NCBI RefSeq assembly: GCF_002368075.1
Contig: NZ_AP018314.1
Location: 1,974,862-2,024,885, forward strand
Length of the DNA: 50,024 nt
Direction of reading: 5' to 3'
Origin: Sphaerospermopsis kisseleviana NIES-73
GTDB taxonomy: Bacteria; Cyanobacteriota; Cyanobacteriia; Cyanobacteriales; Nostocaceae
Below, piece by piece: positions 26,402 to 34,221 of this stretch (its first letter is position 1; every line of letters starts with the position of its first letter). The notes under the pieces were generated by a model. That model was given only the letters and a program-made list of their open reading frames with translations. It ran no database searches and was not told the DNA's origin. Both the position numbers and the translations under genes were made by a program.

Positions 26402-27724
26402 ATGAACCCAGAGGAATCCCAAACTCCAAAACCGATAGATGACTGGTGGGAAGAAACGCCGCATGAAATTTCCACAGATGAAAAACAGGCGGAAATATCA
26501 GCAAATTTATCGGATGATTCACCATTAGAGACAGAAACATCAACTCCAGCACAACCATCAGCAAAGGAAGTTGATGTAGAGTCTGCAATGATGAACACAG
26601 AAACACAAACGTCAAAAACAGTAGAAACAGTAGAAACAGTAGAAAAAATAGATAATAAATTCCTGGAATCAGAATCAGAATTTAATTCACTATATGCAGT
26701 AGCAGCGCAACGAGTAGCTGAGTTACAGGAAACCGAATCCGCACTCAAAGCAGAAATATCTCAACTGCAAATTACTTACAAAACCCTTCAGGGACAGGTT
26801 AGCGAAACTCAAACAGCACTCTCGAAAATGGTGCAAGAGTCCCTTTCATTGTTAGAACAGCGTAAACAGGCATTGCAAATTTCTGTAGAACAACTGGAGC
26901 GACGACAAGAACGCATTAGAAATGAAATGCGAACGACTTTTGCAGGTACGTCTCAAGATTTGGCTATTCGGGTACAGGGTTTTAAAGATTATCTCACAGG
27001 TAGTTTACAAGATTTGGCAGCCGCAGCGGAACAATTGCAACTTGTGCCGGCTGTGAGGGAAAAAGAAAGAGAAAAACCAGCCATAAAAGAGGCGAAAAAA
27101 GAATCCAAACCTGTTGAAGAACAGTCTCAGACTTTGCAATTTGCCCAACAACAGTTTCAAGATACAACAAAACAAATTCGCCGTTTAATTGATCAATATC
27201 GCAACCAACCAGATTATTATGGTCCTGCATGGCAGTTAAGGCGCACTTTTGAACCTGTTCACGCTGAAAGAGTATCTAACTGGTTTTTTACCTTAGGAGG
27301 ACGGGGTGCGCTGCGGACAATGGGTAGTCGTTTGCAGAATATTTTGATTGCTTCAGCGGCAATTTCGATTTTACATAAATTATATGGCGATTACGCGGAG
27401 CGTAGTGCCGGAGGCGATCGCCTACGTACTCTGATTTTAGCTAATAGTCCCGAACGTTTGGGCGAATGGCGACGGGGTTTACAAGATTGTTTAGGTATTG
27501 GTCGTCCTGATTTTGGACCAGACAGAGGTGTGGTATTATTTGAATCACCTAACGCTTTAGCCCAAAAAGCAGATAGATTAGTTAAATCTAATCAAATGCC
27601 GTTAATTATCATTGATGATTCTGAGGAGCAAATTAGTTTAGGCTTATTACAATTCCCTTTGTGGTTAGCTTTTGCACCAGATCCGAAAATGATGCGCGAT
27701 CGAGATTTTGATGATGATTTTTAA
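26402..27724 (+). CDS. DUF3086-family protein with coiled coil
   Basis: 440 aa from the ATG at 26402. Residues 1-90 are acidic and disordered (VETVETVE repeat). About 95-230 form a coiled coil (VAELQETESALKAEISQLQ and onward). The C-terminal DUF3086 domain (about 250-440) contains PDYYGPAWQLRRTFEPVHAE and LGEWRRGLQDCLGIGRPDFG. Function unknown, conserved in cyanobacteria. An insertion-like sequence built of palindromes (27392-27425) encodes the YAERSAGGDRL segment in frame. Lies between DUF3119 and plsY. Confidence 0.85.
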   Translation: MNPEESQTPKPIDDWWEETPHEISTDEKQAEISANLSDDSPLETETSTPAQPSAKEVDVESAMMNTETQTSKTVETVETVEKIDNKFLESESEFNSLYAVAAQRVAELQETESALKAEISQLQITYKTLQGQVSETQTALSKMVQESLSLLEQRKQALQISVEQLERRQERIRNEMRTTFAGTSQDLAIRVQGFKDYLTGSLQDLAAAAEQLQLVPAVREKEREKPAIKEAKKESKPVEEQSQTLQFAQQQFQDTTKQIRRLIDQYRNQPDYYGPAWQLRRTFEPVHAERVSNWFFTLGGRGALRTMGSRLQNILIASAAISILHKLYGDYAERSAGGDRLRTLILANSPERLGEWRRGLQDCLGIGRPDFGPDRGVVLFESPNALAQKADRLVKSNQMPLIIIDDSEEQISLGLLQFPLWLAFAPDPKMMRDRDFDDDF

Positions 27725-27886
27725 TTATAGGGAATGGTGACTGGTGATTGGTGATTGGTGACTGGGGAAAAAAATTTTAGATTTTAGATTTTAGATTTTA
27801 GATTGGAGTTAACAAAAACAATCCAAAATCCAAAATCCAAAATCCAAAATCCAAAATAAATAACTCCTGACTCCTGACTCCTGATA
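27725..27886. repeat. Stereotyped composite of four heptamer arrays
   Basis: In order: GGTGATT/GGTGACT units (27732-27764), AGATTTT units (27774-27802), a TTGGAGTT centre, AAAATCC units (27829-27857), and CTGACTC units (27863-27883). The same order and spacing recur at 44873-45003 and, without the last block, at 44154-44265. Confidence 0.8.
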
Positions 27887-27887
27887 G

Positions 27888-27989
27888 CGACTTGTACTGA
27901 GCCTGTCCTGAGCCTGTCCTGAGCCTGTCCTGAGCGGTGTCGAAGGGCGGTGTCGAAGGGCGGTGTCGAAGGGCGCAGTCGAAGTAAGC
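27888..27989. repeat. GC-rich tandem repeats: 11-mer and 13-mer
   Basis: Three-plus copies of CTGAGCCTGTC (27897-27934) run straight into three perfect copies of CGGTGTCGAAGGG (27935-27973), and ACTTGTACTGAGC at the left is loosely mirrored by GCGCAGTCGAAGT at the right. The whole block is one large imperfect palindrome in which both stems have been tandemly expanded. It lies about 45 bp upstream of plsY. Confidence 0.7.
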
Positions 27990-28034
27990 GTGGCGTTAGC
28001 CATACTTCTGAACTTCTGAACTTCTAATAAAATT

Positions 28035-28715
28035 ATGGCTATTTGGTTGACTTTGTGTGGGGTAGTGGTTTTATTAGCTTACCTTTTGGGTTCTTTTCCC
28101 ACTGGATATCTTGCAGGTAAGTTATTAAAAGGTATTGATATTCGTGAAGTTGGTTCTGGTTCAACTGGTGCCACCAATGTTCTGAGAACTTTGGGTAAAG
28201 GTCCGGGGGCTTTTGTGTTATTTGTTGATTGTTTGAAGGGAGTATTAGCCATAAATCTGGTTTATGCTTTATTCAATTTTGCTCCTGGTTATAATGTCAT
28301 ACCTGCAAATTTAAATGTGCAATTATGGCAACCTTGGTTAGTAACTTTGGTTGGGTTAGGGGCAATTTTAGGACATAGTAAATCAATCTTTTTAGGTTTT
28401 ACTGGTGGTAAGTCTGTGGCTACCAGTTTGGGTATTTTATTAGCCATGAATTGGCCGGTTGGTTTGGCTACCTTGGGGGTTTTTGGTGTAGTTATTGCTA
28501 TATCTAAAATCGTTTCTTTAAGTTCTATTTCTGGTGCTGTTGCTGTTTCTATTTTGATGGTGGTTTTCCAGCAACCTTTAGCTTATGTTTTGTTTAGTAT
28601 TGCTGGGGGTTTATATGTAATTATTCGTCATCGCAGTAATATTGAAAGGTTGCTGACAGGTACAGAACCCAAAATTGGACAGAAGGTAGAAACTGAATCT
28701 CAACAAACAGCGTAA
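28035..28715 (+). CDS. plsY: Acyl-phosphate:glycerol-3-phosphate acyltransferase PlsY
   Basis: Transfers the acyl group from acyl-phosphate to glycerol-3-phosphate, the first step of membrane phospholipid and glycolipid synthesis. 226 aa, polytopic. Motifs seen: LLGSFPTGYLAGKLLKGIDI, VGSGSTGATNVLRTLGK (phosphate-binding loop), GHSKSIFLGFTGGKSVAT, and the late RHRSNIERLLTGTEPKIGQK. Last gene before the defence island. Confidence 0.95.
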   Translation: MAIWLTLCGVVVLLAYLLGSFPTGYLAGKLLKGIDIREVGSGSTGATNVLRTLGKGPGAFVLFVDCLKGVLAINLVYALFNFAPGYNVIPANLNVQLWQPWLVTLVGLGAILGHSKSIFLGFTGGKSVATSLGILLAMNWPVGLATLGVFGVVIAISKIVSLSSISGAVAVSILMVVFQQPLAYVLFSIAGGLYVIIRHRSNIERLLTGTEPKIGQKVETESQQTA

Positions 28716-29298
28716 ATAAAGCCTGGTAATTAATTCCCAGTTTCATGGAATTTGGCTAAACAATGGCTAAACCTTTCAAGTGGACATATAAGGGTAAAGT
28801 TTTGGCTATCTAATACTTGGTTTATTTACGCCGTACTGTACTACCATCTTTTTGTGTGGGCATCGCATCTATAGCGTTTCCCAGTCTCATGAGGTACACC
28901 CTCATTTATTTACTGCTACCAATTCCCAATTCCCAATTCCCAATTCCCAAAGACAAAAAACTCTGTACCTCACTAACTTGGTAAATGCTATATCTATAGA
29001 TTTCTTCATTTATTTTTCTTTCTTGGGGGGGCGAAAATTGATAGTTGAGGGGTTGACTCGGCGCTGGGGGCGCGGTACTATTCTAATATAATGGAGTGTT
29101 GCTGAAATTTTTAAAACAAGCAATATCCCATTATTAGAGCTTGTAAAGATAACTTTACCAGGAATAAATAAAAAAAGCAATCCCTTTCCAGCCGCCAAAT
29201 CATAAGTTTTTACCTATTTTTGATGCAGTTTCATAATTAAAAATCTATATTAAATTAGAAATTATAAAGTTTTATAACTGATAACTGATTACTAAATG
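28716..29298. other. Non-coding left border of the defence island
   Basis: No convincing gene. It contains the MITE at 28871-28991, with a CAATTCC array inside it, and an imperfect 16-bp inverted repeat (29088-29103 with 29119-29134, about 13 of 16 paired, 15-nt loop) that could be a terminator or structured RNA. There is no tRNA or integrase at this border. Confidence 0.5.
28871..28991. mobile_element. 121-bp MITE-like element
   Basis: Imperfect 27-bp terminal inverted repeats: left 28871-28897 (ATAGCGTTTCCCAGT...GAGGTAC), right 28965-28991 (GTACCTCA...ATGCTAT); outer five and inner seven bases match exactly. Flanked by ATCT on both sides (28867-28870 and 28992-28995), a possible 4-bp target duplication. 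The interior carries a CAATTCC heptamer array. No ORF. Confidence 0.6.
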
Positions 29299-29337
29299 TT
29301 GACAAAGATGGTTAAAATAGATAGAAAAGTCTATTTT
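29299..29337 (+). promoter_or_regulatory. Candidate promoter with inverted-repeat operator
   Basis: TTGACA (29299-29304) is followed after 17 nt by TAGAAA (29322-29327), a plausible sigma-70-type promoter for the 62-aa gene and ATPase gene. A perfect 8-bp inverted repeat AAAATAGA (29314-29321) and TCTATTTT (29330-29337) encloses the -10 element, where a repressor would block transcription. Confidence 0.5.
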
Positions 29338-29348
29338 TACAACCCGTT

Positions 29349-29537
29349 ATGTCTACAGAATCAAATATTGAAGATGTACAAGCACCAATTAATACTGCAC
29401 CACCGGAAGTTAAACAGATAATTGAGAGAGTTTGTAGGTTAGAAAAATCAAGACTTGCGAGAAAAAGCAAAGGTGCAATTAATGATGATATTTTAGGAAT
29501 AATCAAAGAAGCAGTGAAAGAAGTGGTGCAGGAATGA
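29349..29537 (+). CDS. Small protein coupled to DndD-like ATPase
   Basis: 62 aa. A disordered acidic N-terminus (MSTESNIEDVQAP) is followed by a helical region (PEVKQIIERVCRLEKSRL, then NDDILGIIKEAVKEVVQE). No DNA-binding motif is obvious. Its stop codon overlaps the start of the 689-aa ATPase by 4 nt (ATGA), so translation is almost certainly coupled and the two products probably act together. Family not recognised. Confidence 0.72.
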   Translation: MSTESNIEDVQAPINTAPPEVKQIIERVCRLEKSRLARKSKGAINDDILGIIKEAVKEVVQE

Positions 29538-31603
29538 AACTAACCTCGATTAAACTTTGTAATTTTCGTTCTTTTTATGGACAGACTCCAGAAATTACCA
29601 TTGCGACGGGAGATATTAAAAATACTACAATAATTCATGGGAATAATGGAGCAGGTAAAACCAGTTTATTAAATGCGTTTACCTGGGTGTTATATGAAAA
29701 ATTTACTGCTGCGTTTGCTGCGACAGAACAGTTAGTAAATAAAAGAGCGATCGCAGAAGTAGAAAATGAACAACCTGTAGAATGTTGGGTAGAAGTTGGT
29801 TGGGAACATGAAGGAAACCGATACCGAGCAAAACGCACCTGTCGAGTTTATAAAAATGCTACCAACATGGAAGCAACAAAAACAAAATTAATTATTCAAA
29901 CCGTAGGAGATGACGGTAAATGGTATTTTCCCATTGAACAAGCAGAAGAGATTATCAATAATATATTACCAGCAAGTTTACATCAATATTTCTTTTTTGA
30001 TGGGGAACGCATAGAAGAAATTGTGAGGTCTGATAAAAAAGCAGAAATAGCAGAAGCAACAGAAACATTTTTAGGAGTGAAAGTAATTGACTTAGCAATT
30101 AGACATTTAAAAGAAGCAAAGAAAACCTTAGATAACGAACTTGCTGCTATTGGTGATGCAGAAACTAAACAATTATTAAAAGAGCAAAGTAAACTAGAAC
30201 AAGAAATGGAAAGAATTAATAAAAGACAAACAGAAATTAAAAAAGAGTTAGAAAATCAACAGACATTTAAAAAAGATATCAGCAGTCGGTTGATAGAACT
30301 CAGTGCAGTGCGAGAATTACAAGAAAGACGAGAAAGTTTAGAAACTCAAAAACGTAGTAGTTATGAAGAACTGAAAAAAACTAAAGAAGCACTGAAAAAG
30401 ATTATTTCCAAACAAGCATACACAGTATTATTAGGTCAAACAAATGCAAATTTTCGGGGAATTATCAGCGAATTAAAACAAAAAGGAGAATTAAAATCAG
30501 GAATTTCTAAAGAATTTGTCGCGGAATTAATTCAAACAGGAAGATGTATTTGTGGAGCAGAATTAAAAGAAGGAGGAAATGGACATTTTCACGTTAAATC
30601 ACTTTTGAAAAAAACCGGATCTTCCTCTGTAGAAGAAACAGCAATTAGAATGGGAGCGCAAGTTGATGATATTGATAAACAAGCGGATATTTTTTGGGAG
30701 AATGTTAATAGAGAACAAGCAAGAATTAGTCAGATCAAAACATCACTTTCCCAAATAGAAGGTGAGTTAGATAATATTGAAGAAATCTTGAGAAAAGATC
30801 CCAATGAAGATATTAGCGGTTTACAAAAACGGTTAGATGGAATTGAAGGGAAAATTGATGAATTAAACCGAGAACAAGGTGCAAACCAACAGGAAATTTC
30901 TCACCTGAAAACAGAAGTTGATGTATTAGTCAAACAAATTGCTAAACAAAAACAAAATGAAGGAAGACAAATTTTAGCACAGCGTCGTATTATTGCAACT
31001 CAAGACGCAATTGAAAGATTAACAGAGGTGAAAAATAGACAGGAGAAACAATTTAGATTGCAGTTAGAAAAGCGAGTACAGGAAATATTTTCGGAAATTT
31101 CTGTCACTCCTTATATTCCTAAGATTACGGAAAAATATGAACTGACTTTAGTTGAGAATACCACAGGAATAGAAGCACTGGTAGCAGCATCTACGGGAGA
31201 AAATCAAATTCTTAGTTTATCATTTATTGCGAGTATTATTGATAAAGTGCGGGAATGGAGTGAAAAACGAAAAATCATGATGGTTCCTGATAGTAGCACT
31301 TTTCCTATTGTTATGGATTCACCTTTTGGAAGTTTAGACGCTAACTCTCGTCGTCACATTGCACAAACTATTCCTAAATTAGCAAATCAGTTAGTGGTTT
31401 TAGTGACGAAAACTCAATGGAGGGTGGAGGTTGAGGAGGAAATTTTAGAAAGAATTGGTAAGGAATATGTGTTAACTTATTATTCTTCTAAACCTGACTG
31501 TGAACAGGATTTTATGGAGGTGAATGGGGAGAAATATTATTTGATTCGTCAAAGTCCTAGTGGTTTTGAGTATACTGAAATTATGGAGGTGGAAAGGGGT
31601 TAA
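29534..31603 (+). CDS. DndD-like/Rad50-type SMC ATPase with CxC hook
   Basis: 689 aa. Walker A GNNGAGKTS (36-44), the FFFDGERIEE motif shared with DndD (about 153-162), a long coiled coil (about 190-540) broken by a hook-like GRCICGAEL (Cys338, Cys340), signature region TGENQILSLSF, and Walker B FPIVMDSPFGSLD (about 590-603) with D-loop. The architecture is Rad50/SMC-like and close to DndD, but it is not the dndD of the dndCDE operon, which lacks a cysteine hook. With its 62-aa partner it may be an ATPase or sensor of a restriction module (inference). Alternatives: an SMC-type defence ATPase such as those in Lamassu- or Septu-like systems. Confidence 0.85.
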   Translation: MKLTSIKLCNFRSFYGQTPEITIATGDIKNTTIIHGNNGAGKTSLLNAFTWVLYEKFTAAFAATEQLVNKRAIAEVENEQPVECWVEVGWEHEGNRYRAKRTCRVYKNATNMEATKTKLIIQTVGDDGKWYFPIEQAEEIINNILPASLHQYFFFDGERIEEIVRSDKKAEIAEATETFLGVKVIDLAIRHLKEAKKTLDNELAAIGDAETKQLLKEQSKLEQEMERINKRQTEIKKELENQQTFKKDISSRLIELSAVRELQERRESLETQKRSSYEELKKTKEALKKIISKQAYTVLLGQTNANFRGIISELKQKGELKSGISKEFVAELIQTGRCICGAELKEGGNGHFHVKSLLKKTGSSSVEETAIRMGAQVDDIDKQADIFWENVNREQARISQIKTSLSQIEGELDNIEEILRKDPNEDISGLQKRLDGIEGKIDELNREQGANQQEISHLKTEVDVLVKQIAKQKQNEGRQILAQRRIIATQDAIERLTEVKNRQEKQFRLQLEKRVQEIFSEISVTPYIPKITEKYELTLVENTTGIEALVAASTGENQILSLSFIASIIDKVREWSEKRKIMMVPDSSTFPIVMDSPFGSLDANSRRHIAQTIPKLANQLVVLVTKTQWRVEVEEEILERIGKEYVLTYYSSKPDCEQDFMEVNGEKYYLIRQSPSGFEYTEIMEVERG

Positions 31604-31650
31604 TTGTTCTCACGCAGAGTCGCAGAGTCGCAGAGAGAAACAGAAAAATT

Positions 31651-31716
31651 TATCTGCGTTTATCTCTGTTCATCTGCGTTCTATTTTTTATCTCACGCAA
31701 AGACGCAAAGGGAAGA
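31651..31716. repeat. Left 66-bp direct repeat flanking a Uma2 gene
   Basis: Begins TATCTGCGTTTATCT and ends CGCAAAGGGAAGA. It matches 32355-32453 at 61 of 66 positions once a 33-nt insertion in the right copy is removed. It is part of the TCTGCGT/ACGCAAAGACGCAAAG repeat class. The preceding 31606-31640 is a CAGAGTCG variant of the same class. Confidence 0.75.
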
Positions 31717-31737
31717 ACGCAAAAGGAGAAAGGAAAA

Positions 31738-32337
31738 ATGGTTGCTATTTCTGATCGGTTTTATCTCACTCCCCAAGAGTTTTTAGAGTGGGAAGAGTTA
31801 CAGGAAATTAAATATGAATATCTTGATGGTGAAGTTTTTGCAATGACTGGAGGTACTATTCCTCATGCTGCGATCGCTTTAAATTTAGCTTCTACTTTGA
31901 AAAGTCATTTACGGGGAAGTAAGTGCAGTGCTTTGATGTCAGATGCAAAGGTTGGAGTTTCTGAAAATGGACCTTTTTTCTATCCTGATGTGGTGGTGAG
32001 TTGTCATCCTCAAGATAGACAAGCGATTAAGTTTTTGCAATTTCCTTGTTTAATTGTTGAGGTACTTTCTCCGGGTACGGAAGCTTATGATCGGGGTAAA
32101 AAGTTTGAAAAATATCGCAATTTTTCTAGTTTACAGGAATATGTTTTGATTGATTCTCAAAAAATCGGTTTAGAATGTTTTAGGTTAAATGATCGGGGTT
32201 TTTGGGAATTACATCCTTTTGTTGAGGGTGATGAGGTTCATTTAACAAGTGTTGATTTTCAGTTTCCTTTGTCTTTGATTTATGAGAATGTGGTTTTGGT
32301 GGGAGAAAATGAAGAGTTTAAGGATCAAGCAGGTTAA
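31738..32337 (+). CDS. Uma2-family (DUF820) PD-(D/E)XK-like protein
   Basis: 199 aa. Restriction-endonuclease-like fold of the Uma2 family, very abundant in cyanobacteria. The putative active site is in order: YPDVVV (Asp about 83), then CLIVEVLSP (Glu about 108), then a Lys-rich RGKKFEKYR helix. N-terminal WEELQEIKYEYLDGEVFAMTGGT is typical. The role of the family is unproven. The gene is framed by 66-bp direct repeats, so it may be a late insertion between the ATPase gene and the dnd-associated gene. Confidence 0.88.
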   Translation: MVAISDRFYLTPQEFLEWEELQEIKYEYLDGEVFAMTGGTIPHAAIALNLASTLKSHLRGSKCSALMSDAKVGVSENGPFFYPDVVVSCHPQDRQAIKFLQFPCLIVEVLSPGTEAYDRGKKFEKYRNFSSLQEYVLIDSQKIGLECFRLNDRGFWELHPFVEGDEVHLTSVDFQFPLSLIYENVVLVGENEEFKDQAG

Positions 32338-32354
32338 TTTTTGATGACAAATAT

Positions 32355-32453
32355 TATCTGCGTCTATCTGTGTTCATCTGTGTTTTATTTTTTTTCTCAC
32401 GCAAAGACGCAATCTCCGTCAGGAGATCCCGCAGGGTAGACGCAAAGGGAAGA
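32355..32453. repeat. Right direct repeat flanking the Uma2 gene, with a small insertion
   Basis: Second copy of the repeat at 31651-31716. It is interrupted by 25 nt (32413-32437, TCTCCGTCAGGAGATCCCGC...) flanked on both sides by AGACGCAA (32405-32412 and 32438-32445). The insert contains an ATCTCC-GTCA-GGAGAT hairpin. Its size and form suit the small dispersed repeats described in Nostoc genomes. Confidence 0.7.
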
Positions 32454-32519
32454 GAGCAAAGTTTTGATTTTAGTTAGTACCATTTGTTGTAAAATATTGG
32501 GAGTTGAGATTTTAAGATT

Positions 32520-32993
32520 ATGGCGGAATCTGGTAGAATCAGGGTGGCCAAGGATAAGGCTGATTTGGTGAAGTCTTTAATTTCTTCTGATGGGGGAAAT
32601 GGTCCTTTTCAAACTTTCGCTGATGTGATTGTTTTTGCTGCTGCTTTGGGGGTTAAGTATAAGAAGCGTGTTCCTTTTGAGGAAGTTTCTAAACGTGAAC
32701 CATCTCCTATTCGTTTGGAAGTTTTTGCAGTATCAGGATATGATCTTATAATTAAATTATTGGGAATTACAGAAACTCAAAATATTCAAATTTTATCTCC
32801 TAATGATGAGGAATTTGAAAAACAACGTAATGAAATTTTTGAAGAATATGCTAATGGTGGTTTAGAAGTTTTACAAGGTGAACTGAGGGGAGCAGTAGAT
32901 TATTCTGAAAGAATTTTATTATTTTTACAGCATGAAAAACTTAACAATAAAAAAGAAGACGAGGAATTTGATTTAACAAGATTCCTGTCTTGA
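32520..32993 (+). CDS. DNA phosphorothioation-associated protein 4
   Basis: 157 aa. Matches my memory of the dnd system-associated protein 4 family: RIRVAKDKADLVKSLI, then GPFQTFADVIVFAAALG, and a C-terminal YANGGLEVLQGEL helix region. Members accompany dnd operons; the biochemical role is not established. It converges on the leftward DGQHR gene with only a 16-bp gap, closing the third transcription unit of the island. Confidence 0.72.
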   Translation: MAESGRIRVAKDKADLVKSLISSDGGNGPFQTFADVIVFAAALGVKYKKRVPFEEVSKREPSPIRLEVFAVSGYDLIIKLLGITETQNIQILSPNDEEFEKQRNEIFEEYANGGLEVLQGELRGAVDYSERILLFLQHEKLNNKKEDEEFDLTRFLS

Positions 32994-33009
32994 GAAAAAA
33001 GAAAAATCT

Positions 33010-34185
33010 TTAATCTATATCTTGAATTATTCTAGGTAGTTTCAAATCTTTGTACCAATCTCTTCTGAGTTTACAATTATCTGCTAATGTTGATAAATCT
33101 TCCTTTATTTGTTTTCTTACAGCAGCACTATCTTGAAGTTGTGTAATAGACCATTCTTCTTCCCAAAATTCTTTGGGAAGTAATCTAACAATTCCTAAAA
33201 CTTGATTTTCTAATTGCTCAGAATCAAAAATATCTACAATACTCAATTCCCAGGCAAATTTTAAACGCTCAACAATAAACTCATTTAGTGAATTAATATT
33301 CACTTTCTTCATGAATTTATTATCTGTTCCCCATATTGTAGAATAATTTTGTTTTATAGCTCTCCAAATTGCACAAAATATTTCAAACAAAGAGTCATCA
33401 TCCTCTTCTAAAAATGTAAATGTTGTTTTTAAATACTTTAAAGATTGCTCTATAGCGGAAACTGGTACTAACTTATTACCTTGTTTATTGTAAGGCCAAT
33501 CTAATAAATTTTGGAAAGGACTGGTATCTAAATCATTAATATCTCGTAGTGTGGGAGATGTATTTCCATATTTGACTCCAGCTTTTAGCAGTCGAAACTG
33601 TAACTCTTCCTCATTTAAATTCGCAATTATACCTTTAACATTATTTGTGGTTACTCTAACTGCTTTGTTATTTATTACGATAAATTGGAATGCTTGTTCC
33701 TCAACAGTAGCATTGACTAAACTAACAACAAGGATAGGTAAATCTTCTGCATCGTAATCGGATAGACCATAAAGACGATGTTGTCCATCAACAACATAAG
33801 CACAAAAATCTTTATTTGCTTTATCGAAAGAGAATTGAAGTATACCCCATTCCATTATTTTTTCGCAGTTATTATGTATTTCTATGTCAGAAATAGATTG
33901 GGATAATTTGTCTTGCAAAGGAGTAAATGTTGCATTATTTGGTTCAAATGCTAACAAAATATTGTTAGGAATTGTATTTTTTGAACCAGATTTTACAAAT
34001 CGCGTTATCGCTTTTCTTCTAGTAGGTGTTAAAACTCGTTGAGTACCTTCTCTTGAATCCTCTGCTCTTCTAACACCAGCCCATTGTATAATGTCTTTAA
34101 CGCGAGCGTAAAATACAAAGAAGGGTATAGTATCTTTATCCAACCTTTGTCTTATTAAGCATCCAAAATAAGTTTTATTTCCCAT
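33010..34185 (-). CDS. Second DGQHR-domain (DndB-like) protein
   Basis: 391 aa, close to the length of classical DndB (about 360-370). The invariant DGQHR lies at 133-137 in CAYVVDGQHRLYGL, preceded by LTPTRRKAITRFV and NTIPNNILLAFEPN, the usual ParB/DGQHR layout. DndB proteins act as regulators of phosphorothioation. Having two DGQHR proteins in one locus is unusual; this one follows the HNH gene by 36 bp in the same operon, so it may serve that nuclease. Either this or the 531-aa protein could be the true DndB. Confidence 0.8.
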   Translation of the reverse strand: MGNKTYFGCLIRQRLDKDTIPFFVFYARVKDIIQWAGVRRAEDSREGTQRVLTPTRRKAITRFVKSGSKNTIPNNILLAFEPNNATFTPLQDKLSQSISDIEIHNNCEKIMEWGILQFSFDKANKDFCAYVVDGQHRLYGLSDYDAEDLPILVVSLVNATVEEQAFQFIVINNKAVRVTTNNVKGIIANLNEEELQFRLLKAGVKYGNTSPTLRDINDLDTSPFQNLLDWPYNKQGNKLVPVSAIEQSLKYLKTTFTFLEEDDDSLFEIFCAIWRAIKQNYSTIWGTDNKFMKKVNINSLNEFIVERLKFAWELSIVDIFDSEQLENQVLGIVRLLPKEFWEEEWSITQLQDSAAVRKQIKEDLSTLADNCKLRRDWYKDLKLPRIIQDID

Positions 34186-34221
34186 AAATGCTCCTAAAAT
34201 TTAATAACAGTATTATTGAAT

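Noticed and set aside
26365-26748. 127-aa antisense ORF within the DUF3086 gene
   Set aside because: Shadow of the low-complexity acidic N-terminus (Ser/Val-rich mirror); no protein-like features.
28852-29091. 79-aa forward ORF at the island border
   Set aside because: Runs through the MITE and its CAATTCC array; low-complexity product.
29088-29134. Hairpin considered as a small RNA gene or attachment site of the island
   Set aside because: Imperfect stem, no promoter context, no matching copy at the right border near 42.2 kb; recorded only as a structure in the spacer.
31560-31786. Two small forward ORFs between the ATPase and Uma2 genes
   Set aside because: They are translations of the TCTGCGT/ACGCAAAG repeat DNA and overlap real genes at both ends.
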